Source: an uncultured Prochlorococcus sp. (GTDB lineage: Bacteria > Cyanobacteriota > Cyanobacteriia > PCC-6307 > Cyanobiaceae). From it: a stretch of 44,938 bases of DNA. Positions 25,534 through 34,764 of the stretch are shown here, one piece after another. The position numbers and the translations under genes were made by a program. The stretch's first letter is position 1. Every line of letters begins with the position of its first letter. The stretch is taken from the NCBI GenBank assembly GCA_913048245.1, contig CAJWWR010000007.1, positions 1 to 44,938 of the forward strand, given 5' to 3'. Under the pieces are notes generated by a model. That model was not told where the DNA came from and ran no database searches. It saw nothing but the letters and a program-made list of their open reading frames with translations.

Positions 25534-27219
25534 TCACATCATACCAGGCATACCCATACCACCCATACCAGGCATACCCATACCACCCATACCAGGCATA
25601 CCCATACCACCCATTGGATCTCCACCACCAGCTGGGGGCTCTTGCTCTGGCTCAGGAATATCTGTTATTGAAACTTCTGTTGAAAGTAGCATAGATGCTA
25701 TTGAAATGGCATCTTCTATCGATAATCTGATTACCTTAGAGGGATCAAGAATTCCTGCTTTATTTAGGTCTTCGTATTGACCAGTAGAAACATTGAAACC
25801 TTTTTTAAGTCTAATTATTTCTGAGACAACAACTTCACCATTAAAGCCCCCATTCTTAGCAATTTGCTTTGCTGGTTCCACTAGTGATTTTGCGACAATC
25901 TCAAGCCCTGTTTTTTCATCATCAACTAAGGTGGATTTAAATTTGATAAGTTCCTCAGAAATTTCTATTAGAGATTGTCCACCGCCAGCTACTACGCCTT
26001 CTTCTATCGCTGCTTTGGTCGCATTTAAAGAGTCTTCAATTCTGAGTTTTTTATATTTCATTTCTGTTTCTGTTGCTGCTCCAACTTTGATAACAGCTAC
26101 ACCACCAGATAGCTTGGCTATTCTTTCATTGATTTTATCTTTGTCATATTCAGAATCAGTAATCTCAAGTTCATTTTTTAATAGCTTTACTCTTTCTTTT
26201 ATAAGGTCTTTTGTATCTTCATAAGCAACAATTGTTGTTTTATCTTTTGTAATAGTTACCTTCTTGGCTTTACCCAAATCATTAAGAGTTACCTGATCTA
26301 GAGACATTGATTTGTCTTCACTAATAAGGTTGCCACCAGTAAGAATTGCAATGTCCTCTAAGGCGGCTTTTCTTCTCTCTCCAAATGAAGGCGCTCTAAC
26401 AGCTGAAACATTTAAAACTCCTGCATTTTTATTCATTACGAGAGCTGTTAAAGCTTCACCTTCAATATCTTCAGCAAGTATTAGAAATGACGAAGATGAT
26501 TTTTGAATTTCCTCAAGTATTGGTACAAGTGAATTTAGGTTTGAGATTTTCTGGTCGGTAATTAAAATCTTTGGATCTTCTAATTCACATAATTGTCTGT
26601 CTTGATCAGTGATGAAGTAGGGAGAGCTATACCCTCTATCAAAAGACATCCCTTCTGTTATGTCCAGTTCTGTTTCAAGTGATTGGGATTCTTCAACAGT
26701 TATTACTCCATCTGAAGTTACAACATCTATAGCTTTAGTAATTATTGAACCTATTGCCTCATCTCCACCAGCGCTTACAGTGGCAACTTTTTTAATATCA
26801 GTTCCTTTGATTTGAATACTTTTTTCATTTAATTTTTTTAAAACATGTTTAAGAGCTACTGACATGCCTCTTTTTATATCCATGGGACTTGCTCCCGCCG
26901 CAATGTTTTTTAAACCTTCCTGAACCATTGACTGAGCTAATACTGTGGCTGTAGTTGTTCCGTCTCCTGCTTTTTCTTTTGTTTTTGAAGCAACTTGCTC
27001 AATCAATTTTGCACCAAGATTTGCAAATCGATTTTCAATTTCTATTTCTTTAGCAACAGCTGATCCATCTTTGACTACATCAGGGGAACCAAATTCTCTT
27101 TCAATAACAACATTTTTAGCTTTTGGGCCAAGTGTAACTTTTACAGCATTTGCAACGGTGTTAACTCCTTTCTCAAGTGATTCTCTCGATTCATCTGAAA
27201 AACTCAATTGCTTTGGCAT
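25534..27219 (-). CDS. groEL: 60 kDa chaperonin GroEL (second type, no adjacent groES)
   Basis: GroEL forms the folding chamber that works with GroES in an ATP-driven cycle. The 561-residue protein has intact ATPase features, including LGPKAKNVV near residue 34 and [13 protein letters not shown] at about 86. It ends in a Gly-Met-rich tail made of three GGMGMPGM units encoded by a perfect 24-bp DNA repeat. No groES is adjacent, although bacterial groEL normally follows groES, so this is probably the solitary extra copy that cyanobacteria carry. I see no CIRCE element (TTAGCACTC with its inverted partner) in the 135 bases upstream. The divergent neighbour is a 59-codon membrane protein gene. 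Confidence 0.95.
   Translation of the reverse strand: MPKQLSFSDESRESLEKGVNTVANAVKVTLGPKAKNVVIEREFGSPDVVKDGSAVAKEIEIENRFANLGAKLIEQVASKTKEKAGDGTTTATVLAQSMVQEGLKNIAAGASPMDIKRGMSVALKHVLKKLNEKSIQIKGTDIKKVATVSAGGDEAIGSIITKAIDVVTSDGVITVEESQSLETELDITEGMSFDRGYSSPYFITDQDRQLCELEDPKILITDQKISNLNSLVPILEEIQKSSSSFLILAEDIEGEALTALVMNKNAGVLNVSAVRAPSFGERRKAALEDIAILTGGNLISEDKSMSLDQVTLNDLGKAKKVTITKDKTTIVAYEDTKDLIKERVKLLKNELEITDSEYDKDKINERIAKLSGGVAVIKVGAATETEMKYKKLRIEDSLNATKAAIEEGVVAGGGQSLIEISEELIKFKSTLVDDEKTGLEIVAKSLVEPAKQIAKNGGFNGEVVVSEIIRLKKGFNVSTGQYEDLNKAGILDPSKVIRLSIEDAISIASMLLSTEVSITDIPEPEQEPPAGGGDPMGGMGMPGMGGMGMPGMGGMGMPGMM
25541..25612. repeat. 24-bp tandem repeat, three exact copies, groEL 3' end
   Basis: Three identical 24-base units (25541-25564, 25565-25588, 25589-25612) encode the GGMGMPGM units of the GroEL tail. 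Gly-Gly-Met tails are normal for GroEL; identity at the DNA level, including third positions, points to recent duplication or gene conversion of the unit. Confidence 0.9.
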
Positions 27220-27354
27220 TGTGATTTAGTCTTAACGCATTTATATTCTAATCTCCCATAGAAAATAGTAATTAAGCATGTTTTTTTAGTGGGGAAAGCC
27301 GAATTTGTTTAACTAATTTTCCACATTTAAAAGAAATAAAGGTATCTTAAGTGT

Positions 27355-27534
27355 ATGTATGATACCGGCAACTTAATTTTTTCATTGACTGCAATTTTAG
27401 CTGTTGCAATGACACTTATATATTTTCCTCTTAGATTTTTTCTCACATTAACTGCAAGAAGTAGAAGATTAAAACTTCTTCAAAGAATAAGAAGATTAAG
27501 AGATGAGCTTGGTCAACCTTATGAAAGTAACTAG
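27355..27534 (+). CDS. Small membrane protein (59 aa) with basic tail
   Basis: A 59-codon ATG frame fills the space between divergent groEL and convergent fabG, ending exactly 1 base before the fabG stop. The first 10 residues are neutral. A hydrophobic helix spans about residues 8-32 (SLTAILAVAMTLIYFPLRFF), and the C-terminal half is strongly basic and helical, with SRRLKLLQRIRRLRDELG. This one-helix-plus-cationic-tail design, with an exact fit between genes, argues for a real gene. I do not recognise a named family; small proteins of this shape occur in other marine picocyanobacteria. A role at the membrane surface, for example binding acidic partners, is speculation. Confidence 0.7.
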   Translation: MYDTGNLIFSLTAILAVAMTLIYFPLRFFLTLTARSRRLKLLQRIRRLRDELGQPYESN

Positions 27535-28284
27535 CTATATATTCATTCCGCCATCAATGCTAATTGTTTGGCCTGTAATATACTCACTAGCTGTACTAGA
27601 AACCAGAAAGTCAACCAAGCTTGCGATTTCCTCTGTGCTTCCAAGTTTGTTTAATGGAATAGCTTTGAGAATGTCTTCATAATTAAGTTTTTCAGTCATT
27701 TCAGTTTCTATAAAACCAGGAGCAACAGCATTTACCTGAATACCTCTTGAAGCAAACTCTTTAGCACAAGTTTTTGTGAAACCAATGACTCCTGCTTTGG
27801 CAGCTGAATAATTTGCTTGTCCTGGATTTCCTATTAACCCAACGATAGATGTGATGTTAACTATTTTTCCAGCTCTCTGTTTAAGCATGAATTTAGATAC
27901 TGATTTTGTACATAGAAAAACGCCCTTTAGATTTGTATTTAAGACCTCGTCCCATTGAGATGATTTCATTCTCATTAGTAAACCATCCCTAGTTATTCCA
28001 GCGTTATTGATAAGAATATCTATTGAACCACTTTTTTCAATAATCTTATTGATTGATTCATTTACGGATTCTTCATCAGCAACATTGAATTTTAATTCAT
28101 AAGAATTAGTACCCAAAGATCTTATTTGCTCTACTACTTCTTTTGCTCTCTCTTCTGATGATGAATAATTTACTATGACCTCAGCACCAAGTTTCCCAAG
28201 AGATATTGCAATCGCTTTACCAATACCTCGGCTTGCACCAGTAATTAAAGCGACTTTTCCAGACAAACATTTTTTTTGATTCAT
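27535..28284 (-). CDS. fabG: 3-oxoacyl-[acyl-carrier-protein] reductase
   Basis: FabG reduces 3-oxoacyl-ACP with NADPH in each cycle of fatty acid elongation. The 249-residue protein is a classic short-chain dehydrogenase: the cofactor loop TGASRGIG (15-22), NNAG (93-96), and the catalytic residues N118, S146, Y159 and K163 in the YSAAK motif. The C-terminus ITGQTISIDGGMNI is typical of FabG, which favours this role over other SDRs. ATG start at 28284. The 88-base gap to divergent ispD carries both promoters. It is the only fatty-acid synthesis gene here. Confidence 0.93.
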   Translation of the reverse strand: MNQKKCLSGKVALITGASRGIGKAIAISLGKLGAEVIVNYSSSEERAKEVVEQIRSLGTNSYELKFNVADEESVNESINKIIEKSGSIDILINNAGITRDGLLMRMKSSQWDEVLNTNLKGVFLCTKSVSKFMLKQRAGKIVNITSIVGLIGNPGQANYSAAKAGVIGFTKTCAKEFASRGIQVNAVAPGFIETEMTEKLNYEDILKAIPLNKLGSTEEIASLVDFLVSSTASEYITGQTISIDGGMNI

Positions 28285-28372
28285 TGTATTAATATGATTG
28301 AGAATTTTAGTTGTAATTGTGTAATGTTATAACTTTTATTTATAATTATCAAGAAGTGGGATTTATTTTTCT

Positions 28373-29050
28373 GTGCACATACTTATACCTGCTGCTGGAA
28401 GTGGATCTCGGATGCAAGCAGGAAAAAATAAATTACTTATAGAATTAAAAGGTAGACCAATACTTTATTGGACCTTGAGATCTGTTCTCTTATCAAAAAA
28501 AATAAGTTGGGTTGGAATAATTGGACAACCACATGACAAAAAAGACATTTTAAGGGAAACTAAAGAATTTCATCAAAATATAAATTGGATAACTGGTGGT
28601 AAAACAAGGCAGGAATCTGTAAGGAATGGTCTAAATGCTCTGCCTGAAGATGCTAAAAAAGTCTTAATTCATGACGGAGCGAGATGTTTAATTCAACCAG
28701 ATTTATTTGATAGATGTTCAGACGAATTAAATTTATATGATGCTGTGATTGTTGCAAATAGAGTTACTGATACTATTAAAATTGTTAATGAAAATATGAT
28801 TATCATAGATACTCCAGATAGAAATAATCTTTGGGCCGCTCAAACTCCACAAGGCTTTTTAGTATCTAAATTAAAAGAAGCCCACAAAGAGGCCTTAAAA
28901 AGGGATTGGTCTGTTACTGACGATGCTTCTTTATTTGAAAAATTAGATTGGGATGTCAAAATAATTGAGGGGAATGATGTAAATATAAAAATAACAAATC
29001 CATTTGATTTACAGATAGCTAGTGCACTTTTGCCAGAAATTAATAAATAA
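28373..29050 (+). CDS. ispD: 2-C-methyl-D-erythritol 4-phosphate cytidylyltransferase
   Basis: IspD makes CDP-methylerythritol from MEP and CTP, the third step of the MEP isoprenoid pathway that feeds chlorophyll, quinone and carotenoid tails. The 225-residue protein opens with the nucleotide-binding loop IPAAGSGSRMQAGKNK and carries HDGARCLI (about 102-109), the TDTIK region and ITNPFDLQIA near the C-terminus. Length and motifs are standard. The start is GTG at 28373, directly at the first beta-strand, with no alternative upstream. It overlaps the convergent LD-carboxypeptidase gene by 11 bases. Confidence 0.94.
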   Translation: MHILIPAAGSGSRMQAGKNKLLIELKGRPILYWTLRSVLLSKKISWVGIIGQPHDKKDILRETKEFHQNINWITGGKTRQESVRNGLNALPEDAKKVLIHDGARCLIQPDLFDRCSDELNLYDAVIVANRVTDTIKIVNENMIIIDTPDRNNLWAAQTPQGFLVSKLKEAHKEALKRDWSVTDDASLFEKLDWDVKIIEGNDVNIKITNPFDLQIASALLPEINK

Positions 29051-29912
29051 ATGTCTGTACATCAAGCGATCCATTATTCCCATTTAATACTGAGTTAAAA
29101 CCTAATGGGATGCATGCATTACCAGATGTATGGCCGATAGGTAGATCAATAACAACAGGGATATTAAATCCTTCTAAACGATCTAAAATTAAATTTCTAA
29201 ATAATTCTTTTTTACTTATGTTTTCATTTGAGTCAAAGAAATTCCCAAAGCCTATTCCTGCAACTCCCTCTAATTTTTTTGTAACTCTAAAATAAGTCAA
29301 CATTCTGTCAATTTTATATATATCTTCATTAATGTCTTCGAAAACGATTATTTTTCCAGTGAGGTCTGGTAGATGATTGGTTCCAATTAGAAATGAGGCA
29401 ATTGTCAAGTTAGTTACTATTATTTGACCTTCTGCAATTCCCTCTTTAAGTGGATTTCCTTGAATGCATTCAACATGTCCTTCAAAGAGTAAATTCTTTA
29501 ATCTATCAATACTCCAAGACGGTTCACTAGATAAGGTTGAAATCATGGGGCCATGGACTGAACCACTACAACCATGTGCATATTTGGATAATAATAATGA
29601 ACAAGGATCTGAAAATCCCACCATCCATCCATCATTCCATAAGGGGTTTTTTTCCAAGACTCTCGCCGAGCCCCAACCACCTTTGGCAAAAAAAACTAAT
29701 TTACTGTTCTGTGCTTCTTGGATTTCTTTGAATCTGATTTCATCATTCCCCGCATAAGAGGAATATCTCCTAGCAATAATATCATTTTGCTTAATTCTTA
29801 ATCCCCATTTTTTTAAAATCTCTAAACCCGCATTGTGCTGAGATTCATTATCAATAAATGAACTTGATGCAACGATATAAACTTCATCCCCTTGTTTAAT
29901 TCTTTTAAGCAT
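29040..29912 (-). CDS. LD-carboxypeptidase (peptidase S66, LdcA-like)
   Basis: This family removes the terminal D-alanine from tetrapeptide muropeptides during peptidoglycan recycling, cutting between L- and D-centres. The 290-residue protein shows the S66 catalytic triad: nucleophile S101 in GFSD, E192 in FEDINED, and H261 in LPIGHTSGN. The GGWG motif before the nucleophile (about 78-81) is also typical. There is no signal peptide, in line with a cytoplasmic enzyme. It follows ubiA by 10 bases in a two-gene operon and overlaps ispD by 11 bases. Some S66 proteins act on microcin C instead, so muropeptide specificity is inferred. Confidence 0.87.
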   Translation of the reverse strand: MLKRIKQGDEVYIVASSSFIDNESQHNAGLEILKKWGLRIKQNDIIARRYSSYAGNDEIRFKEIQEAQNSKLVFFAKGGWGSARVLEKNPLWNDGWMVGFSDPCSLLLSKYAHGCSGSVHGPMISTLSSEPSWSIDRLKNLLFEGHVECIQGNPLKEGIAEGQIIVTNLTIASFLIGTNHLPDLTGKIIVFEDINEDIYKIDRMLTYFRVTKKLEGVAGIGFGNFFDSNENISKKELFRNLILDRLEGFNIPVVIDLPIGHTSGNACIPLGFNSVLNGNNGSLDVQTFIY

Positions 29913-29922
29913 ATACTTAAAT

Positions 29923-30810
29923 TTATTTAGAAATTATGAAACCAAGTAGAAATAAACTTCCATAAATAACTTGATTTCGAAAATGGGTGCTTACCAAAGA
30001 TATGCATTGCTCTTTTCTCTTAAAAATTTTTATAGTATCTCTCTGCATTAAAATAGAAGTTATAAACCAAATTGGCCAAAATAAATAATCAAAATCACTT
30101 AATAAAGCGCTGCATCCCAAGAAAATTGAAGTACATAAATAACATAATTGTACAGCTTTTTTTGTATGCGAGCCCAAATGAATTGCCGAGCTATTAACAC
30201 CTATTTTTATATCGTACTTTTTGTCTGCTAAAGCATAAACAGTATCAAAACCAAATGTCCAGAAAATAGTAGCCAACCAGCAGAATAATAATACAAAACT
30301 CTTTAAGTCACCTTTGACTGCAGCCCATGGAATTAAAACCGCAAAACCCCAACAAATAGATAAAAAAAACTGAGGAAACTTAAACCATCTTTTAGTTGAT
30401 GGGTAAATTAAAATGAATGGCAAAGCTAAAAATGCTAGTGATAGAGATAAGATTGCTCCTTCCCCTTTAATTGATATAGTCAATACTAGGCTTGCTATCA
30501 TTAATAAAATTAATATAAAAAAAGCCATAATCTTATTAAGTTTATTAGCTGCGAGGGGTCTTTCTTTAGTTCTGGAAACTTCTTTATCAATTTCACTATC
30601 CCAAAGATCATTTGCTACGCATCCAAATCCACTTACTAATAAACCACCTAAAGCAATTTTTATTATTAGGGAAAAATTTTGCTGACCGTTGTTAGCTAAC
30701 CACAAACTCCATCCTGCAGGTATTAATAGAATTAATCTGCCAGAGGGTTTATTCCAACGTAATATTTGCAGAATAGATATTAAATTATCTTTTGTTCTTT
30801 GAAGGTCCAC
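29923..30810 (-). CDS. ubiA: 4-hydroxybenzoate solanesyltransferase, UbiA family (plastoquinone synthesis)
   Basis: This membrane prenyltransferase attaches the solanesyl tail to 4-hydroxybenzoate, the cyanobacterial route to plastoquinone (characterised in Synechocystis). The 295-residue protein has about eight hydrophobic segments. The first aspartate motif is N67-D68-xx-D71-xxx-D75, followed by the UbiA-specific RTKERPLAA; the second region is FGFDTVYALADKKYD. These differ from ChlG (NRPIPSG), supporting the quinone role. The start is GTG at 30810. It leads a two-gene unit with the LD-carboxypeptidase and diverges from ppx over 125 bases in which I see only AT-rich sequence. Confidence 0.88.
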   Translation of the reverse strand: MDLQRTKDNLISILQILRWNKPSGRLILLIPAGWSLWLANNGQQNFSLIIKIALGGLLVSGFGCVANDLWDSEIDKEVSRTKERPLAANKLNKIMAFFILILLMIASLVLTISIKGEGAILSLSLAFLALPFILIYPSTKRWFKFPQFFLSICWGFAVLIPWAAVKGDLKSFVLLFCWLATIFWTFGFDTVYALADKKYDIKIGVNSSAIHLGSHTKKAVQLCYLCTSIFLGCSALLSDFDYLFWPIWFITSILMQRDTIKIFKRKEQCISLVSTHFRNQVIYGSLFLLGFIISK

Positions 30811-30935
30811 TAAAAATTTATATGCATAAGTGTAAATAATCTAACGCAGTTAACAACTAAATAAAAATTAAGAATCAATTTTAAGTATATTAATTATTGA
30901 CTTTGAAATCTTTATAGTTTTTAAGATCAAAATAA

Positions 30936-32525
30936 ATGCAAAAAACATTCAAAGATTTACCTTCAAAAGAGATTTATGTAGCATCAATAGATATTGGTAC
31001 AAATTCCACACATCTATTGATAGCTCAAATAAATTTAAGTCTGAAATCATTTTCAATTAAATTTACAGAGAAATCAACCACAAGACTTGGCGAAAGAGAT
31101 GAAGAGGGAAATCTTAGAGAGTCCTCTATCCAAAAAGTCTTAGACACTCTAAAAACATTCAAAGATTACTGTACAAGTTATAAGGTTACTGAAATACTAG
31201 CGGCGGCCACTAGTGCAGTTAGAGAATCCCCCAATGGTGGTGAATTGATTCAACGTATAAAGGAAGATATTGGTTTTAAAGTGGAGTTAATAAGTGGTGT
31301 TGAGGAGGCTAGGCTTATATATTTAGGAGTATTGTCAGGGATGGCATTAGAAGATAAATCCTACGTAATTATTGATATTGGTGGTGGTTCTACTGAATTA
31401 ATCTTAGCTAATAATGAAGATACTCAAGCTTTGACTAGTTCAAGAGTAGGCGCGGTAAGGTTAAAGAATGATTTTTTTGATAAAAGTTCACTCAGTAAAT
31501 CTCGAGTAGATTTTTTAAAGACTTTCATAAAGGGCTCTCTTGAACCTTCAGTGACAAAAATCAGGAAAAGGTTATCACGCAATGAGAGAATTGCTTTAAT
31601 TGCTACAAGTGGAACTGCTACTTCTTTAGGAAATCTAATTTCATATGAATTAACTCAGTCAAAGCAGAAGATGCATGGATATCAATTTACTAAAAATGAT
31701 TTAGATAAGATTCTTGAGAAATTGATTAATATGTCAGAATCTGAGAGAAGAAAAGTACCTTTCTTAAGTGAACGAAGAGCCGAAATAATTATACCAGGAG
31801 CATTAATATTAAATACTTCAATGGAGATGTTGGGAGCAGAGGAATTAACATTAAGTGAAAGGTCATTGAGAGAAGGATTAGTAGTTGATTGGATGTTAAG
31901 GAGAGGAATGTTAAAGAGCAAATTTACGATCCAGAGTAACGTAAGAAGGACAACTGTCCTGCATCAGGCCCAGAAGTTTGGAGTTGACGAATCACGATCT
32001 GAGACGTTACAAAATCTAGCAATGAGTATTTATGAACAGACTAAAAATATTCTTCATGATGATCAAAACAATATTGGAAAAAATTTATTATGGGCAGCTT
32101 GTTATTTATTTACTTGTGGTAAGCATATTAATTTAAGTGCTTACCATAAACACTCTTGGTATTTAATAAAAAATTTTGAATTACTAGGATATTCTCATTC
32201 AGAGATAAATATTATTGCTTCGATAGCGAGATATCATAGAAAGACTTTACCTAAGAAAAGACATGAATCTTGGCAGACTTTAAACACAAGAGAAGAAAAA
32301 AAGATTGTTCTTGAAATGTCATTGATTTTAAGATTAGCCTCTGCTTTAGATAAAAGACCAGATTCTTCTATTAGTTCAATTGATATACAATTATTAGATA
32401 AAAAACTATTATTTAGAATTATTCCTTTAGATTTAAATAAAGATCTTTTACTAGAAAAATGGAGTTTAAAATCTTGTTCAGATGTTTTAAAAGAATTGAA
32501 AGATTTGGAATTAGAAGTCTCTTAA
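30936..32525 (+). CDS. ppx: Exopolyphosphatase (Ppx/GppA family)
   Basis: Ppx releases orthophosphate from polyphosphate ends; GppA relatives hydrolyse pppGpp, and the two cannot be told apart by sequence alone. The 529-residue protein has the ASKHA-type nucleotide-binding fold: phosphate loop 1 SIDIGTNSTHLLIAQ (about 18-32), the TSAVRESPNG segment, and loop 2 DIGGGSTELI (about 147-156). The C-terminal third contains an HD-like helical domain with ARYHRKTLPKK, as in E. coli Ppx. In a phosphate-limited marine cyanobacterium a polyphosphate role is plausible. The ATG start is clear. It overlaps the convergent HTH gene by 4 bases. Confidence 0.9.
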   Translation: MQKTFKDLPSKEIYVASIDIGTNSTHLLIAQINLSLKSFSIKFTEKSTTRLGERDEEGNLRESSIQKVLDTLKTFKDYCTSYKVTEILAAATSAVRESPNGGELIQRIKEDIGFKVELISGVEEARLIYLGVLSGMALEDKSYVIIDIGGGSTELILANNEDTQALTSSRVGAVRLKNDFFDKSSLSKSRVDFLKTFIKGSLEPSVTKIRKRLSRNERIALIATSGTATSLGNLISYELTQSKQKMHGYQFTKNDLDKILEKLINMSESERRKVPFLSERRAEIIIPGALILNTSMEMLGAEELTLSERSLREGLVVDWMLRRGMLKSKFTIQSNVRRTTVLHQAQKFGVDESRSETLQNLAMSIYEQTKNILHDDQNNIGKNLLWAACYLFTCGKHINLSAYHKHSWYLIKNFELLGYSHSEINIIASIARYHRKTLPKKRHESWQTLNTREEKKIVLEMSLILRLASALDKRPDSSISSIDIQLLDKKLLFRIIPLDLNKDLLLEKWSLKSCSDVLKELKDLELEVS

Positions 32526-33040
32526 TTTTGCTTAATTAATTCTTCTTTATTAGTTTCATGAAGACTTTCTGAGATTATATTAAAAATGAGAGAGGAAGTA
32601 GATAAACCAACCAAACCAGAAATTATTACAACTAAAATAAAGAAGAAAGGATTCTGTTTTTCTTTTGTATTTTCTAAATCATCAGTTGCGGTAGTATTTT
32701 GGATTTCAGCTTGAGGCGTAAATTCAACTTCTTCTATCGTATTACTTTTATTTATTCTCTCGAATTCTCCCATAATAGGTATATCAATTCTCAATTTTTC
32801 TGATATTCTCTTAATCATTGCCCTGACAAAGACTTTTTCTGGTAAAAGATCTTCTCTTCCTTCTTCAATTGCCTTGAGTTGTTGTTCGCTAATTTTTAAA
32901 ATTGATGCTAATTCATTAATTGATTGATTTCTACCTATCCTTGTTTCTTTTATAAGTGTGCCTATTTTTGTTAAAGAAAAATCATTTATGGATTTCTTTT
33001 TACGAGAATTTTTATTGTTTCTTTTTTCCAAAGTATTCAA
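32522..33040 (-). CDS. RodZ-like HTH protein with C-terminal membrane anchor
   Basis: Residues about 24-90 form a helix-turn-helix of the Cro/RodZ (HTH_25) type, with IGTLIKETRIGRNQSINELASILKISEQQLKAIEEG. An acidic linker follows, then a single membrane helix at about 131-155 and a short tail. Typical RodZ has the same order plus a larger periplasmic domain, which is missing here, so the 172-residue protein is a short version. RodZ links MreB to the membrane in cell-shape control, but no mre gene is in the window. The assigned start is TTG at 33040; no suitable ATG exists. It could also be a membrane-bound transcription factor. Confidence 0.72.
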   Translation of the reverse strand: MNTLEKRNNKNSRKKKSINDFSLTKIGTLIKETRIGRNQSINELASILKISEQQLKAIEEGREDLLPEKVFVRAMIKRISEKLRIDIPIMGEFERINKSNTIEEVEFTPQAEIQNTTATDDLENTKEKQNPFFFILVVIISGLVGLSTSSLIFNIISESLHETNKEELIKQN

Positions 33041-33119
33041 TTTTTCACTAATTATAATGATTTATTATTTTCTAACAACTTTAACCGACAAAATACCCCA
33101 AGGGAGAAAATCAATTTAT

Positions 33120-33875
33120 TTAATTAGGCCGAAATAAGTGCCTATAATTTGGGTCATATAAATTTGATTGTTTTTTAAAATTGCTTATTGCAGGACTAAT
33201 AATATATATCGTAGTTCTAATAAGTTTTTGTTTCTCTGAGAACTTATCCATGTCTTGGAGTTCAATGAGCTTTGTCCAACCATCCTCCCAAGATACTCTA
33301 TATCCAACTATTACTTTTGTTGTTGGAGGATAAAACTCTAGTAAGGTTTCTTGCACACGTTTTACATGTCTTGCGCTTAAGTAAAGACATAAGGAAGAAT
33401 TCAGTTTTGCTAAGTTGCTTAGTGACTCTTTATCAGGCATTCCTGTCCTTCCTCCTGCTCTTGATAAAATTATCGTCTGAGTGACATCTGGAATAGTTAA
33501 CTCCGCTTGGTGGTATGCGGCAGTAACTTGGAAAGCACTAATACCTGGAATCACTTCCGATCCAATATTTGATTTATGCAAAATATCAATTTGTTCAGCT
33601 ATCGCCCCGTATAAGCAAGGATCTCCATCATGTAATCTTATAACTTTTCTACCTTCTTTTGCTCTTGCAATCATCATGCTTGTGATTTTGGTTAGATCAA
33701 GAGAACTAGTTTTTATCTTTTCGGCATTTGGTTTCGCGAAATCTAATATTTTCTCAGGTATTAAAGAATCTGTCCAAAATAAAACATCAGCTAATTGAAT
33801 GATTTTCATTGCTTTTATCGTTAATAGGTCAGGATCTCCTGGACCAACTCCTACAAATGAAATCTTTTGAGTCAT
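33120..33875 (-). CDS. cobM: Precorrin-4 C11-methyltransferase (CobM/CbiF)
   Basis: This SAM-dependent enzyme methylates C-11 of precorrin-4 (or cobalt-precorrin-4) in corrin ring synthesis. It has the uroporphyrin-III C-methyltransferase family fold: VGVGPGDPDLLTIKAMKII near the N-terminus, then IRLHDGDPCLYGAIAEQID (about 80-98) and the VIPGISAFQVTAAY region. The DVTQTIILSRAGGRTGMP block fits CobM/CbiF rather than CobI or CobJ. I chose ATG at 33875 (251 residues), sharing one base with the lgt stop in a TGATG overlap; a TTG one codon earlier is also open. It is the last gene of petC-petA-lgt-cobM. Confidence 0.9.
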   Translation of the reverse strand: MTQKISFVGVGPGDPDLLTIKAMKIIQLADVLFWTDSLIPEKILDFAKPNAEKIKTSSLDLTKITSMMIARAKEGRKVIRLHDGDPCLYGAIAEQIDILHKSNIGSEVIPGISAFQVTAAYHQAELTIPDVTQTIILSRAGGRTGMPDKESLSNLAKLNSSLCLYLSARHVKRVQETLLEFYPPTTKVIVGYRVSWEDGWTKLIELQDMDKFSEKQKLIRTTIYIISPAISNFKKQSNLYDPNYRHLFRPN

Positions 33876-34753
33876 CAATGATTCTTATGAGTTTTTAATT
33901 TTAAAAAATATAACCATATTAATCCAGACGAAAAAAGGCAAATACTGATGAATTGTGCCACTCTTAATCCTCCCTCGCAAAAAGGCGGCAAGGAACCCAC
34001 GCAAAGAGAATCTGTTCTTAAGCCTTCAATCCAGAATCTTCCAAAGCTGTAGGTGATGATATAAGTGCAACTAATTAATCCTGGAATTATAAATTTTGTT
34101 TGAGATTGTTTATTGAAGATATAAATTAATAATATAAAAATTAGAAAATTCCATATTGATTCATATAGGAATGTTGGATGAAAAAAATTAGAGTTAGCAA
34201 ATTCCATTGGCCTATTAACTTCGGGAATAAAAATTTTCCACGGCAAATCTGTCGGTAGACCAAAGGCTTCATTATTGAAGTAATTACCCCATCTTCCGAT
34301 AGCCTGGCCAAGCACTAACGAAGGTATGATTATGTCAAGAATATTTTTAAAGGGTATTTTTTTTGATCTGCAAAAGAAAAAGATTGATAAGCATCCGCCA
34401 ATTAAGGCACCATGAATTGCAATTCCACCTTCCCATACAGCTAAGAAAGAAGGTAATTTGATTGTAAAATTTAGTAACCTTATATTGGTAAAAGAATTGT
34501 AGCCAGTGAATTGTCTTAGCTCAAAAAAAACGTAATATAGTCTCGCTCCTATAATAGAGCTGATAATTAAGGACGGCAAAAGATCTGTTACGTTGCTTGG
34601 ATCTATTCCTCTTATCTTTGCAAGCCTCTTTGATATGTTTAATCCAACTAAGACTGAAATTGAGATTAGAAAACCATACCATTTAATACTATATGCTCCT
34701 ATGCTTAGAATTTCTGAACCAGGAGAAGTTGGGAAAGAGAGGTAGAGATGCAT
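33875..34753 (-). CDS. lgt: Prolipoprotein diacylglyceryl transferase
   Basis: Lgt transfers diacylglycerol from phosphatidylglycerol to the lipobox cysteine of prolipoproteins, the first step of lipoprotein maturation. The 292-residue protein has about seven membrane segments. Key residues are visible: H114 in [10 protein letters not shown], and the Lgt signature [13 protein letters not shown] beginning at G153, with R154. The start is ATG at 34753. It sits between petA (11 bases) and cobM (overlap) in the b6f operon. Its clients in this window would be the lipoproteins encoded at 12579-13067 and 14871-15866. Confidence 0.95.
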   Translation of the reverse strand: MHLYLSFPTSPGSEILSIGAYSIKWYGFLISISVLVGLNISKRLAKIRGIDPSNVTDLLPSLIISSIIGARLYYVFFELRQFTGYNSFTNIRLLNFTIKLPSFLAVWEGGIAIHGALIGGCLSIFFFCRSKKIPFKNILDIIIPSLVLGQAIGRWGNYFNNEAFGLPTDLPWKIFIPEVNRPMEFANSNFFHPTFLYESIWNFLIFILLIYIFNKQSQTKFIIPGLISCTYIITYSFGRFWIEGLRTDSLCVGSLPPFCEGGLRVAQFISICLFSSGLIWLYFLKLKTHKNH

Positions 34754-34764
34754 TAATTGCTATT

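Noticed and set aside
25793-26224. Long plus-strand frames opposite groEL (also 26312-26506 and 26945-27229)
   Set aside because: GroEL is unambiguous on the minus strand; these Ser/Phe-rich frames are shadows of it.
27220-27354. Possible CIRCE heat-shock operator upstream of groEL
   Set aside because: No TTAGCACTC with its inverted partner is present; only AT-rich sequence and ordinary -10-like stretches were seen.
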